Below the pieces are notes generated by a model that was given only the letters and a program-made list of their open reading frames with translations, searched no databases and was not told the DNA's origin. The position numbers were made by a program, and so were the translations under genes. From NCBI GenBank assembly GCA_031272265.1, contig JAISUD010000002.1, positions 1-50,542 of the forward strand: a stretch of 50,542 nt of DNA, written 5' to 3'. Positions 31,752-41,967 of this stretch are shown here, in pieces. Position 1 is the first letter of the stretch; every line of letters starts with the position of its first letter. Source of the DNA: Endomicrobium sp. (lineage in GTDB: Bacteria; Elusimicrobiota; Endomicrobiia; Endomicrobiales; Endomicrobiaceae).

Positions 31752-32013
31752 TAAAAATAGTTAATAAGCAAATAGATTAGGGATTTTATCAGTTTAAAGA
31801 ACTAATTTTCATTAAATGAAATCTATTTTATTTAAACGGCATGATAAGTAGAGTAACTTATTTAATTTAGCATTAAAAAGTTTTTAGTGTGTATAGTTGG
31901 AAAGTATTGTTTGGCAGAAAGGCAAATAGAAAGTAATATTGTTTTAATAAACTGAGGTGAATTTAACAGATATAGGATTATTGAGTTTTGAAGTTTAATG
32001 GAAGTTTTATTGT

Positions 32014-33237
32014 ATGAATATATTAAAGGTGTTGGTGGTTAATTGTGGTTCGTCGTCAGTTAAGTATACTCTCTTTGAGATGGAAAATGAAAAAAAGATT
32101 GCTTGGGGAATAGTTGAATGCATTGGTCTTCCTGAAGCATGTTATAGAAGACAAACTATAGATACTGCCGGAAGAAGAGATTATGTAAAAGTTACAAACC
32201 ATATAGAAGCGCTTGAACTTATAATTAAAAATCTTTTAGATAAAAAAGTTGGCAGTATTACAAATAAAAATGAGATTGCTGTTGTCGGTCACAGAGTAGC
32301 ACACGGCGGAATCAAATTTTCAAAATCAGTTTTAGTTACTGAAAAAGTAAAAGAAGATTTAAAAGAGTATTTTACGCTGGCGCCTTTGCATAATCCTGCC
32401 AACTATGCCGGTATTGTTGCGATAGAAAAAATGCTTCCTGAAATTCCCTCAGTTTTAGTTTTTGATACTGCTTTCCACCAGACAATGCCTGATTATGCTT
32501 ATATGTACGCTATCCCCTATGAATATTATGAAAGGGACCACATAAGAAAATACGGTTTCCACGGGCCTTCACATAGTTATGTTTCTCAAAGGGCAGCTGC
32601 GATACTTGATAAGCCTTTAAGTGAATTAAAATTAATTACGGTTCATCTCGGAAATGGTAGCAGCGTAGCGGCAATTGAAAAGGGAAAAGTTGTAGATACT
32701 TCTATGGGATTTACCCCGCTCCAGGGAGTTGTTATGGGAACGAGATGCGGCGATATAGATCCTGCGATTATAACCTATATTTTAAATACTTATCCTCATC
32801 AATATAAAAATAGCGATGCCTTAAATAGTTTTATGAATAAGAAAAGCGGGTTATTTGGCGTATCCGGTCTTTCAGCTGATATAAGGACTATTGTTGAAGC
32901 GATTAAAGCAGGCAACAGGAGGGCAAAACTTGCTTTTGAAATGCTTTGTTACAGCGTAAAAAAATATATAAGCGCCTATTACGGAGTGTTAAACGGTGTT
33001 GATGGTTTAGTTTTTACAGCGGGTATAGGTGAAAATTCTCCGCTTGTTAGAGAGAAAATATGTGTTAATTTGCAGACTTTGGGAATTGAAATGGACTTGG
33101 AAAGAAATAATACGTTGTCAAATGGAGAAGGATTGGTTTCTGTCCCGACGTCTAAAGTAAAAATTATGGTAATTCCTACAAATGAAGAATTGATGATTGC
33201 AAGAGAGTCAAAAGCTTGTTTATATGGTAGACAATAA
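32014..33237 (+). CDS. ackA: Acetate kinase
   Basis: [61 protein letters not shown]. Confidence 0.96.
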   Translation: MNILKVLVVNCGSSSVKYTLFEMENEKKIAWGIVECIGLPEACYRRQTIDTAGRRDYVKVTNHIEALELIIKNLLDKKVGSITNKNEIAVVGHRVAHGGIKFSKSVLVTEKVKEDLKEYFTLAPLHNPANYAGIVAIEKMLPEIPSVLVFDTAFHQTMPDYAYMYAIPYEYYERDHIRKYGFHGPSHSYVSQRAAAILDKPLSELKLITVHLGNGSSVAAIEKGKVVDTSMGFTPLQGVVMGTRCGDIDPAIITYILNTYPHQYKNSDALNSFMNKKSGLFGVSGLSADIRTIVEAIKAGNRRAKLAFEMLCYSVKKYISAYYGVLNGVDGLVFTAGIGENSPLVREKICVNLQTLGIEMDLERNNTLSNGEGLVSVPTSKVKIMVIPTNEELMIARESKACLYGRQ

Positions 33238-33497
33238 ATGTACTTTTTTGATTTATAATTTTGCCGTTTTTATTTTTGCTTGATAACGCTTAACTAACGT
33301 ATTTCTTGTTTTTTAAGGAAATTAAAAGGAAATTAATTTGTCTAAGTAAGTAGGATATAGAGACGGTTTTATAAATATTGCAATTAAAATTAATATGTTG
33401 TATGTGCTGTTAAGAAGTAAGTTTGTCTTGACTAGAAAGAAAAGTCAGTTATTAAAATTGGAAAATTGTTAGGTGAAGATAATCATAGGAGATACAA

Positions 33498-33722
33498 ATG
33501 CCAAATCCGAAGAGAAAACACACGCCTCACCGCAGAGACTGCAGAAGATCGGCAAATTCAAAACTTGAAATGCCAAATTTAAGTAATTGTCCAAATTGTA
33601 ATGCAGCGAAACGACCGCATAAAGTGTGTCTTGAGTGCGGATTTTATAATGGCAAGCTTATTATTATGACTAAAAATGTAAAAAAACCTGTTGATGGTGA
33701 GGGACAAATAAGAGGGAGCTGA
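33498..33722 (+). CDS. rpmF: 50S ribosomal protein L32
   Basis: MPNPKRKHTPHRRDCRRSA, CPNC...HKVCLECGFYNGK. Confidence 0.95.
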   Translation: MPNPKRKHTPHRRDCRRSANSKLEMPNLSNCPNCNAAKRPHKVCLECGFYNGKLIIMTKNVKKPVDGEGQIRGS

Positions 33723-33728
33723 TAAAAA

Positions 33729-34739
33729 ATGATAATTGCGCTTGATGCAATGGGGGGCGATTTCGCGCCTGCTTCAACAGTTGAAGGAGCGATTTTTGCA
33801 GCCAAAGAATCTAAACATAAAATTGTTCTTGTAGGTCACGAGAAACTTATAACGAAAGAGCTTTTAAAATATAGTAAACAACGTGATTTTACCTCGCTTA
33901 ATATAGAAGTAGTAGATGCGCCTGAAATTATTGCTATGGACGAGCATCCTGCGAAAGCTGTTAGGCGAAAAAAGAAATCTTCTTTATCTATTTGTGCGCA
34001 ACTAGTGGCAGAGGGAAAAGCTAATGCTTTTGTTTCTTTGGGTAATTCCGGTGCTGTTATGGCAGCGGCGCTTTTCTATTTAAAAAGAATAGAGGGTGTT
34101 TTGAGACCTGCGATTTCAACAACTCTCCCTACCATTAACGGTGGTTATTGTATAATTGCTGATGTAGGTGCGAATGTAGATTGTACGCCTGAATATCTTC
34201 TTCAATTTGGGATAATGTCAAGTTTGTTTTGTGAAAAAATTACAGGTATAGAAAACCCCAAGGTTGGTTTAGTTTCAATTGGAGAAGAGCCTGTAAAAGG
34301 CAACGAGCTTACCTTGGCGGCTTTTAATCTTTTGAAAAAAGCGGATATAAATTTTATAGGAAATGTTGAGGGGAGAGATATTCTTAGGGCTAAAGCAGAC
34401 GTGGTTATATGCGATGGATTTGTGGGGAATGTAATATTGAAATTTGGCGAAGGGTTTTCAGAAATGGTGCTTAAACTTGTAAAAAAAGAATTTAAAGAGC
34501 GTCCTATAGCATGGATTTCGCTTCCTTTTTTATGGCTTGCCGTAAAAGATTTAAGGAGAAAAGTTGATTATAGTGAATTTGGAGGAGCGCCACTTTTAGG
34601 TGTTGACGGTGTATGCGTAATAGGTCACGGAAGGTCAAATGGGAAGGCAGTGAAAAATGCGATTTTTGTTGGAGTAAAATCTGTGGAACATAATCTCGCA
34701 GTCGGAATAAGGGAAGCAATAGCAAAGTACAACAAATAA
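33729..34739 (+). CDS. plsX: Phosphate acyltransferase PlsX
   Basis: IALDAMGGDFAPA, LGNSGAVMAAALFYL, ADVGANVDC, CDGFVGNVILK. Confidence 0.96.
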   Translation: MIIALDAMGGDFAPASTVEGAIFAAKESKHKIVLVGHEKLITKELLKYSKQRDFTSLNIEVVDAPEIIAMDEHPAKAVRRKKKSSLSICAQLVAEGKANAFVSLGNSGAVMAAALFYLKRIEGVLRPAISTTLPTINGGYCIIADVGANVDCTPEYLLQFGIMSSLFCEKITGIENPKVGLVSIGEEPVKGNELTLAAFNLLKKADINFIGNVEGRDILRAKADVVICDGFVGNVILKFGEGFSEMVLKLVKKEFKERPIAWISLPFLWLAVKDLRRKVDYSEFGGAPLLGVDGVCVIGHGRSNGKAVKNAIFVGVKSVEHNLAVGIREAIAKYNK

Positions 34740-34757
34740 TAAGGACGTAAATAATAG

Positions 34758-35747
34758 ATGAAGAAAAAAATAGGCGTGAAGGTTTTAGGTACGGGATCGT
34801 GTTTCCCCAAAAAAGTTATTACTAATGTGGATTTAGAGAAAATAGTTGACACCTCTGACGAATGGATAAGTACAAGAACAGGTATTAAAGAAAGGAGAAT
34901 GTCGGAAAAAGATGAACCGACTTCAGAACTTGCCCTTAAAGCTTCTTTAGAAGCTTTAAAAGTTGCTGGTATTTCACCTAAGCAAATAGATATAATAATT
35001 GTAGCGACAATTACCCCTGATATGTTCTTTCCTTCAACGGCGTGTTTTTTGCAAGCAAAATTAAACATTCTCTCAGTGCCGGCATTTGATTTATCAGCTT
35101 CATGTAGTGGTTTTATATATGGAATTTCAGTTGCTAAGGCATTTATTGAATCGGGATTTTATAAGACAATTTTATTAGTCGGAGCTGATGAACTTACAAA
35201 AATTACGGATTGGACGGATAGGAGTACGTGCGTTTTATTTGGAGACGGAGCGGGAGCGATGATTTTATCGGCTTCAGAGAGCAACGAGGATATTTTATCT
35301 GTATTTTTAGGTGCTGACGGTTCATATTCAGATTTGCTTTTTCTGCCTGCAGGAGGTACTCGTAGTCCTGCAACAATAGACACTGTAAATGAGAAATTGC
35401 ATACGATAAAGATGCGCGGCCAAGAAGTTTTTAGGGTCGCTGTTCCAAAAATGGTTCTTGCTGCTGAAAAAGCGCTTGAATTCTCTGGAAAAAGAGTTGA
35501 AGACGTAAAACTTTTTATTCCTCATCAAGCAAATATGAGAATAATTGAAGCAGTTGCTAAAAGAATAGGCATTTCTATGGATAGAGTTTTTGTAAATATT
35601 CATAAAACAGGAAATATTTCTTCGGCAACTACGATTACAGCTTTAGATGAAGCTATAAAAACCGGTAAGCTTAAAGTAGGAGATATAGTAGAATTAGTGG
35701 CATTTGGCGGTGGATTTACATGGGGTGCCACGGTGCTTAGAGTTTAA
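34758..35747 (+). CDS. fabH: Beta-ketoacyl-ACP synthase III
   Basis: DTSDEWISTRTGIKERR, DLSASCSGFIYG, IPHQANMRII, GNISSATT, FGGGFTWGA. Confidence 0.96.
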   Translation: MKKKIGVKVLGTGSCFPKKVITNVDLEKIVDTSDEWISTRTGIKERRMSEKDEPTSELALKASLEALKVAGISPKQIDIIIVATITPDMFFPSTACFLQAKLNILSVPAFDLSASCSGFIYGISVAKAFIESGFYKTILLVGADELTKITDWTDRSTCVLFGDGAGAMILSASESNEDILSVFLGADGSYSDLLFLPAGGTRSPATIDTVNEKLHTIKMRGQEVFRVAVPKMVLAAEKALEFSGKRVEDVKLFIPHQANMRIIEAVAKRIGISMDRVFVNIHKTGNISSATTITALDEAIKTGKLKVGDIVELVAFGGGFTWGATVLRV

Positions 35748-35858
35748 AATAAAGTTTGTGTGAATATTAATTTAATAAAGCTGTGAATTTAAGTTAAAGA
35801 AACAAGTAAGATTTTATATTAATTGAAATTGCATTTTATGTAGCTTTTGAGAGGTGTA

Positions 35859-36803
35859 ATGGGTAAAATAGCATTGATGTTTCCTGGACAAGGTGCGCAG
35901 AAAGTTGGAATGGGTAAAGAGCTTTATGATAAATATCTAAAAGCTAGGGAAATAATAGATTCAGCAGGAGGTGAGCTTAAAAAAATTATTTTTGAAGGTC
36001 CGGAAGAAATTTTAAAACTTAGCAAATACGCGCAGCCTGCAATATTTACGATAAGTATGGCGACTTTTGAAGTTTTCAAAGAATTTTGTAATGTTTCAGT
36101 GAGCGATTTTGTTGCGGCAGGCCACTCGGTAGGTGAGTATTCTGCCTTATGCGCAGCTGGGTTTTTTGGCTATAAAGAAGGATTGGCGATGGTCAGAGCA
36201 AGAGGGGAGTTTATTCAAAAAGCATCTGAGGAAAATCCGGGGATAATGGTTGCAATTATGGGTCTGGAAAAATCTAGCGTTGAATACATATGCAAACAGG
36301 CTGCAAGTTTAGGTGTTTGCGAACCGGTTAATTTTAATTCGTCCGAGCAAATTGTTATAGCTGGAACTTCAACGGCAGTAAATAAGGCGATTGGACTTGC
36401 AACTGCTGCGGGAGCAAAAAAAAGTGTTGTCTTAAATGTTTCTGGACCATTTCACTCTTCTCTTATGAGTTCGGCTTCGGATAATATGTTAAAAGAGCTT
36501 GAAAAATATGATTTTAAAGCACCATCTTTCGGAGTATTTACAAATTGTGACGCTTCTTTGACTGTTGATAAATCAGCTCTTAAGTTAAAACTTGTGAAAC
36601 AAATTAAAAGTCCTGTGAAATGGAACGAGAGTATAATTAATATTATTGCAGCAGGTTTTGATAGATTTATAGAAATCGGGCCAGGTAGAGTTTTATCTGG
36701 GCTTTTAAAAAGAATAGACAAATCAAAAAAAGCGTTAAATATAGAAGATTCAGTTAGTTTACAAAAAACGCTTGAGGATCTAAACAATGAAACTTCAAAA
36801 TAA
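35859..36803 (+). CDS. fabD: Malonyl-CoA:ACP transacylase
   Basis: ALMFPGQGAQKVGMG, AGHSVGEYSALCAAG. ATG at 35859 with GAGAGGTG upstream is preferred over TTG at 35847. Confidence 0.94.
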   Translation: MGKIALMFPGQGAQKVGMGKELYDKYLKAREIIDSAGGELKKIIFEGPEEILKLSKYAQPAIFTISMATFEVFKEFCNVSVSDFVAAGHSVGEYSALCAAGFFGYKEGLAMVRARGEFIQKASEENPGIMVAIMGLEKSSVEYICKQAASLGVCEPVNFNSSEQIVIAGTSTAVNKAIGLATAAGAKKSVVLNVSGPFHSSLMSSASDNMLKELEKYDFKAPSFGVFTNCDASLTVDKSALKLKLVKQIKSPVKWNESIINIIAAGFDRFIEIGPGRVLSGLLKRIDKSKKALNIEDSVSLQKTLEDLNNETSK

Positions 36804-37527
36804 AACGGCGGTTATTACAGGTTCTTCTCAGGGTATAGGAAAAGCTATCGCGGAAGTTTTCGCCTCTGAAGGAGCAGAGTTGGTAATCACAGGAATTGAC
36901 GATTCAGCCCTGAAAACGGCTAAAGAGATAACGGAGAAATACGGTTGTAAGACTATAGCATTTGTTTTAGATGTTTCAAAGTTAGAAAGTTGCGAGACTT
37001 TTATTAAAGCTTCTCTTGACAAATTTTCTAAAATAGATATACTAGTCAACAATGCTGGAATAACAAAAGACAACCTAGTTTTAAAAATGAAAGAAACTGA
37101 ATGGGATGAGGTTATAGCTGTTAATTTAAAAGGTGTGTTTAACTGTATAAAAGTTGTAAGCAAGTCTATGTTTAAGCAAAGACAAGGCAAAATAATAAAC
37201 ATAGCTTCTGTTGCAGGTCAGATGGGAAACGTGGGCCAGATAAATTATTCAGCGTCAAAAGGAGGTGTAATTGCGATGACGAAAACGTGTGCCAAAGAGT
37301 TTGCTTCAAGAAATATTCTAGTAAATGCTATTGCTCCCGGATTTATTCGCACTCCAATGACGGATAAATTAAAAGAAGAACAAAGGCAAATTGTAGCTTC
37401 GGCAATACCCCTTGGAAGATTTGGGGAAGCTTTTGACGTAGCGAAAGCAGCATTATTTTTGGCAAGCGACGATTCATCTTATATAACAGGACATGTTTTA
37501 GCTGTTAACGGCGGTATATATATGTAA
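36787..37527 (+). CDS. fabG: 3-oxoacyl-ACP reductase
   Basis: AVITGSSQGIGKAIAEVFA, LVNNAGITKDNLVLKMKE, NYSASKGGVIAMTK, APGFIRTPMTD. Confidence 0.96.
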   Translation: MKLQNKTAVITGSSQGIGKAIAEVFASEGAELVITGIDDSALKTAKEITEKYGCKTIAFVLDVSKLESCETFIKASLDKFSKIDILVNNAGITKDNLVLKMKETEWDEVIAVNLKGVFNCIKVVSKSMFKQRQGKIINIASVAGQMGNVGQINYSASKGGVIAMTKTCAKEFASRNILVNAIAPGFIRTPMTDKLKEEQRQIVASAIPLGRFGEAFDVAKAALFLASDDSSYITGHVLAVNGGIYM

Positions 37528-37588
37528 ATGAAGTGAAAATTTTATGAGATTAAATGTGGAAAAAAGTAGAGAGGAGGGAATATACAAA

Positions 37589-37828
37589 ATGGCAGATTTT
37601 GAAGCTAGAGTAAAAAAGATTATTGTTGAACAATTGGGTGCAGATCCTGCTGAGGTGGTAAGTAGCGCGTCATTTGTTAATGATTTAGGTGCGGATTCTT
37701 TGGATACTGTAGAACTTGTTATGGCTTTTGAAGAAGAATTCGGTATTGAGATCCCGGATGAAGAGGCAGAAAAAATTCAAACGGTAGGAAGTGCGATAGA
37801 GTATGTAAAGACTCACGCTACAAAATAA
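37589..37828 (+). CDS. acpP: Acyl carrier protein
   Basis: [20 protein letters not shown]...[30 protein letters not shown]. Strong SD (GAGGAGGG) near 37571. The upstream ORF start at 37544 is not needed. Confidence 0.97.
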   Translation: MADFEARVKKIIVEQLGADPAEVVSSASFVNDLGADSLDTVELVMAFEEEFGIEIPDEEAEKIQTVGSAIEYVKTHATK

Positions 37829-37837
37829 GGTGTTAAG

Positions 37838-39079
37838 ATGAGAAAGAGAATAGTTGTAACCGGTATAGGGGTTGTCACGTCTATAGGTATAGGGAATGTT
37901 GAATTTACTAGAGCGTTAAAAGCTGGCGAATCAGGTGCTTGTACTATTGAATCGTTTGACACGAGTTTATATTCTACGAAGTTCGCGGCTGTTGTTAAAG
38001 ACTTCAATCCCGAACAATTCATTGACAAGAAGAAATTAAAAAAAATGGCAAGATTTACGCAATTTGGGTTTGCGTCAGCAAAGATGGCTATTGAGGATTC
38101 GGGAATTGATCTTTCCACGGAGGATTTGTCAAAGATCGGTGTTATCACTGGAACTGGAATCGGTGGTTTGGATATAATTGAGAAAGAAGAACAAACTCTT
38201 TTGACGCAAGGACCTAAAAGAGTAAGCCCTTTTCTTATTCCTATGATAATTACAAATATACTTCCCGGCGAAATAGCTATTAATTATGGTTTTACAGGAC
38301 CAAATTATGCTGTTACGAGTGCGTGCGCTTCTTCTAATAATGCTATTGGAGACGCTTTACGATTACTTCGCAGTGGCGACGCAGACATAATGATTTCTGG
38401 CGGTGCGGAAGGAGCGATTGTCCCTTTAGGACTGGCTGGTTTTTGTTCTATCAGGGCTTTATCTAGGAGAAATGACGAACCGCAGAAGGCTTCAAGGCCC
38501 TTTGACAAAGAACGCGACGGCTTTGTTATGGGCGAAGGCGGCGGTATAGTTGTGCTTGAAACTTTAGAACATGCGTTAAATAGAGGAGCGAAAATATACG
38601 CTGAATTTGCAGGATATGGCGCTTCTGACGACGCTTATCATATTACAGCTCCTGAACCGGGAGGACGGGGAGCTATTTTAGCTATGGAAAAAGCGATAAG
38701 TGATGCTGGTATTTCTAAAGATGAAATTGATTATATAAACGCGCACGGTACGTCAACTGCGTTGAATGATAAAACAGAGACGCTTGCGATAAAAAAAGTT
38801 TTTGGTAAGAGGTCATATAAAATACCTGTTTCCTCTACAAAATCAATGATAGGGCATCTTCTTGGAGGCGCCTCTATTGTGGAATTTGCAGCTACTATTC
38901 TTACAATGCAGGAAGGTTTTATACATCCTACAATAAATTATGAAACGCCCGACCCAGAATGTGACTTGGATTATGTTCCAAATACCGCAAGAATTCAGCA
39001 TATTAATTGTGCTCTTTCAAACTCTTTAGGTTTTGGCGGACATAACGCGAGTGTTGTAATAAAGAGATATGTTAAATAA
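37838..39079 (+). CDS. fabF: Beta-ketoacyl-ACP synthase II
   Basis: RIVVTGIGVVTSIG, VTSACASSNNAIGDA, NAHGTSTALND, STKSMIGHLLGG, NSLGFGGHN. Confidence 0.97.
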   Translation: MRKRIVVTGIGVVTSIGIGNVEFTRALKAGESGACTIESFDTSLYSTKFAAVVKDFNPEQFIDKKKLKKMARFTQFGFASAKMAIEDSGIDLSTEDLSKIGVITGTGIGGLDIIEKEEQTLLTQGPKRVSPFLIPMIITNILPGEIAINYGFTGPNYAVTSACASSNNAIGDALRLLRSGDADIMISGGAEGAIVPLGLAGFCSIRALSRRNDEPQKASRPFDKERDGFVMGEGGGIVVLETLEHALNRGAKIYAEFAGYGASDDAYHITAPEPGGRGAILAMEKAISDAGISKDEIDYINAHGTSTALNDKTETLAIKKVFGKRSYKIPVSSTKSMIGHLLGGASIVEFAATILTMQEGFIHPTINYETPDPECDLDYVPNTARIQHINCALSNSLGFGGHNASVVIKRYVK

Positions 39080-39750
39080 AAGTCAGGAAAAACTCCAAAA
39101 ATTTATTGAGTACAAATTCAATAATCTTGAGTTTTTAAATATGACTTTAACACATAAATCTTATATTGCTGAAAATGAAAAAGAAGTTTATAATGAGCGG
39201 TGGAGTTTTTGGGGATAGCGTTCTTTCAGTGATTGTTGTAGAAACTCTTTATTTAAGGTATCTATTGACGGTGAAGGAAGATTGTTGCAACTGCTTAAAG
39301 TGCAGATTATTTCAGCTTCTTAATTTAAGTGATTGGACCAGAAAGGTAAATTTGGGAATTTATGTATTTTTAGGTAAAGGCCAAGGTACTAAAAGTAAGA
39401 TTGAAAAACAGTTTATTATGCGGTGTGTTTGTGAAGCTATTGTCAGGATGATATATTTAGACGGTGGCTTTAAGAATGCTAGAAAATTTGTCCTAAAATT
39501 TTTGGACAGGTAGAAAGAAATAATAATCATGGATTATAAAAGCAGATTACAAGAAACAGTTCAGTCTCTGTAATAAAGAACTTCCCAAGTATTTGATAGT
39601 AAGAAATTGTATCTAAGACATAACAAAAAGTTTGAAACCGCTATATATGTTAAAGATAGTTTTTTAGAAAAAGGTATAGGAAATTCCAAAAAGAAGCACA
39701 TCCTCCGCTGCCAGACAAGCAATAAAAAGTATAAACCGTTCTGTATGTGT
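39069..39750 (+). pseudogene. rnc: Eroded ribonuclease III gene (frameshifts and in-frame stops)
   Basis: RNase III pieces in order across frames: LQKFIEYKFNNLEFLNMTLTHKSYIAENE...NERWSF / FGDSVLS...LKCRLFQLLNLSDWTRKVNLGIYVFLGKGQGTKSKIEKQFI...CEAIVRMIYLDGGFKNARKFVLKFL / DYKSRLQETVQSL / KELPKYLIV / HNKKFETAIYVKDSFLEKGIGNSKKK / AARQAIKSI. Stops at 39216, 39511 and 39571/39574. Confidence 0.92.
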
Positions 39751-39810
39751 AAGCAGTGGTTGGTGTGCATTAGAATTTGTGTTGGTAGACTTGTTAAAGA
39801 GGAGTTTTAT

Positions 39811-40980
39811 ATGGTAATGGATTATATGTTATCCGAAGAAGAGCAAATGATAGTTGAAACTGCTAGAACGGTGGCAGTTGAAAAGATGAAACCGTTAAGA
39901 GAGTATTATGACGAAAAAGAAGAATTTCCTTGGGATATTGTAAAAGAATTTGCAAAGGCTGATTTATTTGCAACGTATATTCCTGAAGAATATGGTGGCT
40001 TTGGCAAAGGTATTATGGGTCTTGTGCTTGCAGTTGAAGAGCTTTGTAAAGTTGACGGTGCTATTTCGTTATCACTTGCCGCAACGGCGTTAGGAGCTTT
40101 TCCTATTCTTGTAGCTGCAAACGAAGAACAAAAGAAAAAGTATTTGCCTGATATTGCCTCCGGTACGAAACTTGCGGCTTTTGGTTTAACAGAGGCAGGA
40201 GCTGGTTCAGACGCAACCGGAATGACTACAACTGCTGTTAAAGACGGTGATTATTATGTATTAAATGGAGCAAAATGTTTTATTACTAATGGTGGAGACG
40301 CTGAGACATATACGGTTTTTGCTAAAACTAATCCTTCAAGAGGGGCGAGAGGAATATCGTGCTTTATTTTAGAAAAAGGCGATACGGGCTTTAGTTTTGG
40401 CAAAAAAGAAAAAAAGATGGGTATAAGAGCATCTTCTACAAGAGAGCTTGTATTTAATGATTGCAGAGTGCATAAAGATAGACTGCTTGGAAAAGAGGGA
40501 CAAGGTTTGATGATAGCGCAGGCTACTTTGGATAATTCTCGTCCCGGTGTTGCAGCTCAGGCGCTTGGTATTGCAACCGGGGCTTTAAATGAGGCTGTTG
40601 AATATGCAAGAAAGAGGGTGCAATTTGGGCAGCCTATAGCTTCTTTCCAAGCAATACAGCATATGCTTGCGGAAATGGCTACTGAAATTGAAGCTGCCAG
40701 AGCGTTGCTTTACGCTTCTGCAAGAATGATCGATTCAGGGAAAGTAAAACGCACCAGTAAAGAGTCAGCAATGGCAAAACTTTTCTGCTCAGAAGTGGCA
40801 ATGAAAGTTACTACAAATGCTGTGCAAATATTTGGTGGCTATGGATATACTAGAGAATATCCTGTAGAAAAAATGATGAGAGATGCAAAAATTACGACCC
40901 TTTATGAAGGAACAAGCCAAATTCAAAAAAATGAAATTGCGCTTAATCTTATTAAAGAATATATATCAAGCTCTAAATAA
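39811..40980 (+). CDS. Acyl-CoA dehydrogenase
   Basis: MVMDYMLSEEEQMIVETARTVA, LTEAGAGSDATGMTTTA, NGAKCFITNGG, FGGYGYTREYPVEKMMRDAKITTLYEGTSQIQ. The ORF-track start at 39607 reads into rnc remnants. Confidence 0.93.
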   Translation: MVMDYMLSEEEQMIVETARTVAVEKMKPLREYYDEKEEFPWDIVKEFAKADLFATYIPEEYGGFGKGIMGLVLAVEELCKVDGAISLSLAATALGAFPILVAANEEQKKKYLPDIASGTKLAAFGLTEAGAGSDATGMTTTAVKDGDYYVLNGAKCFITNGGDAETYTVFAKTNPSRGARGISCFILEKGDTGFSFGKKEKKMGIRASSTRELVFNDCRVHKDRLLGKEGQGLMIAQATLDNSRPGVAAQALGIATGALNEAVEYARKRVQFGQPIASFQAIQHMLAEMATEIEAARALLYASARMIDSGKVKRTSKESAMAKLFCSEVAMKVTTNAVQIFGGYGYTREYPVEKMMRDAKITTLYEGTSQIQKNEIALNLIKEYISSSK

Positions 40981-41014
40981 TAAATTATAAAAATATGATT
41001 AGGTTTGGTGGAAT

Positions 41015-41800
41015 ATGAATATAATTGTTTGTATTAAGCAAGTACCTAGTATGGCAAATGTTCAAATTGACCCGGAAACTGGAAGACTTCAAAGAGACGG
41101 TGTAGAGTCTGTAATTAATCCTTTTGACGAGTATGCTATAGAAGAAGGTGTAAGAATTAGGGAGAAAGCTGGCGGGAAAGTTATAGTTATTACAATGGGA
41201 CCCCCGCAGGCTGAATCCGCTTTAAGAGAAGCTATTTCAAAAGGTGCCGACGAAGCAATTTTAATAAGCGATAAAGTTTTTGGAGGAGCGGACACTTTAG
41301 CGACTTCTTATACTTTGTCGTCTGCTATAAAGTTTATAGGCGATTACGACCTTATTATTTGTGGTAGACAAGCGTCGGATGGGGACACTGCTCAAGTTGG
41401 TCCTGGAACAGCGGAAATGCTTAATATACCGCATATAACCTATGTAAAAAAAATAGAATTACTTGGTGATAAATCAATTAGAGTTGAAAGAATAATGGAA
41501 GACGGATGCGACTTGATAGAAAGTCCATTGCCGGCTCTTTTGACAGTTGGTAAGGAGATAAATGTTCCAAGAATCTCGTCTCTTAAAGGTAAAATGCTTG
41601 CAAAGAAAGCGGTTATTAAGACTCTTGATGCCGCAACTATTAACGCAGATGCTAAAAGAATAGGTCTCAATGGATCTCCCACCCAGGTTATAAAAATATT
41701 TACACCTCCACAGAGAACTTGCGGAGAAAAACTTACTGGTGACGCGAAAAAAATTGCAGTTGCTTTAGTTAAAAGATTGTCTGAGTTAGGTATAGCTTAG
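41015..41800 (+). CDS. etfB: Electron transfer flavoprotein beta subunit
   Basis: MNIIVCIKQVP, INPFDEYAIEEGVRI, GRQASDGDTAQVGPG. Confidence 0.95.
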   Translation: MNIIVCIKQVPSMANVQIDPETGRLQRDGVESVINPFDEYAIEEGVRIREKAGGKVIVITMGPPQAESALREAISKGADEAILISDKVFGGADTLATSYTLSSAIKFIGDYDLIICGRQASDGDTAQVGPGTAEMLNIPHITYVKKIELLGDKSIRVERIMEDGCDLIESPLPALLTVGKEINVPRISSLKGKMLAKKAVIKTLDAATINADAKRIGLNGSPTQVIKIFTPPQRTCGEKLTGDAKKIAVALVKRLSELGIA

Positions 41801-41967
41801 TAACTATGTATGGTATGATAAGGATTTAATAGCAGGCTCAATGAATGATAAAAAGATAATATATATAATGTTAGTATTGTTATTATGTGTATATCTTCGC
41901 AAAGTTTTAAATGTCAAAAGCGTGTAATTTTATCTGATTTGTTCAAATTCTAAACGGAGTTGTTTAA

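Noticed and set aside
34625-35068. Minus-strand ORFs such as 34625-35068, 36828-37202 and 37813-38148
   Set aside because: Shadows of plsX/fabH, fabG and fabF on the coding strand. No recognisable domains.
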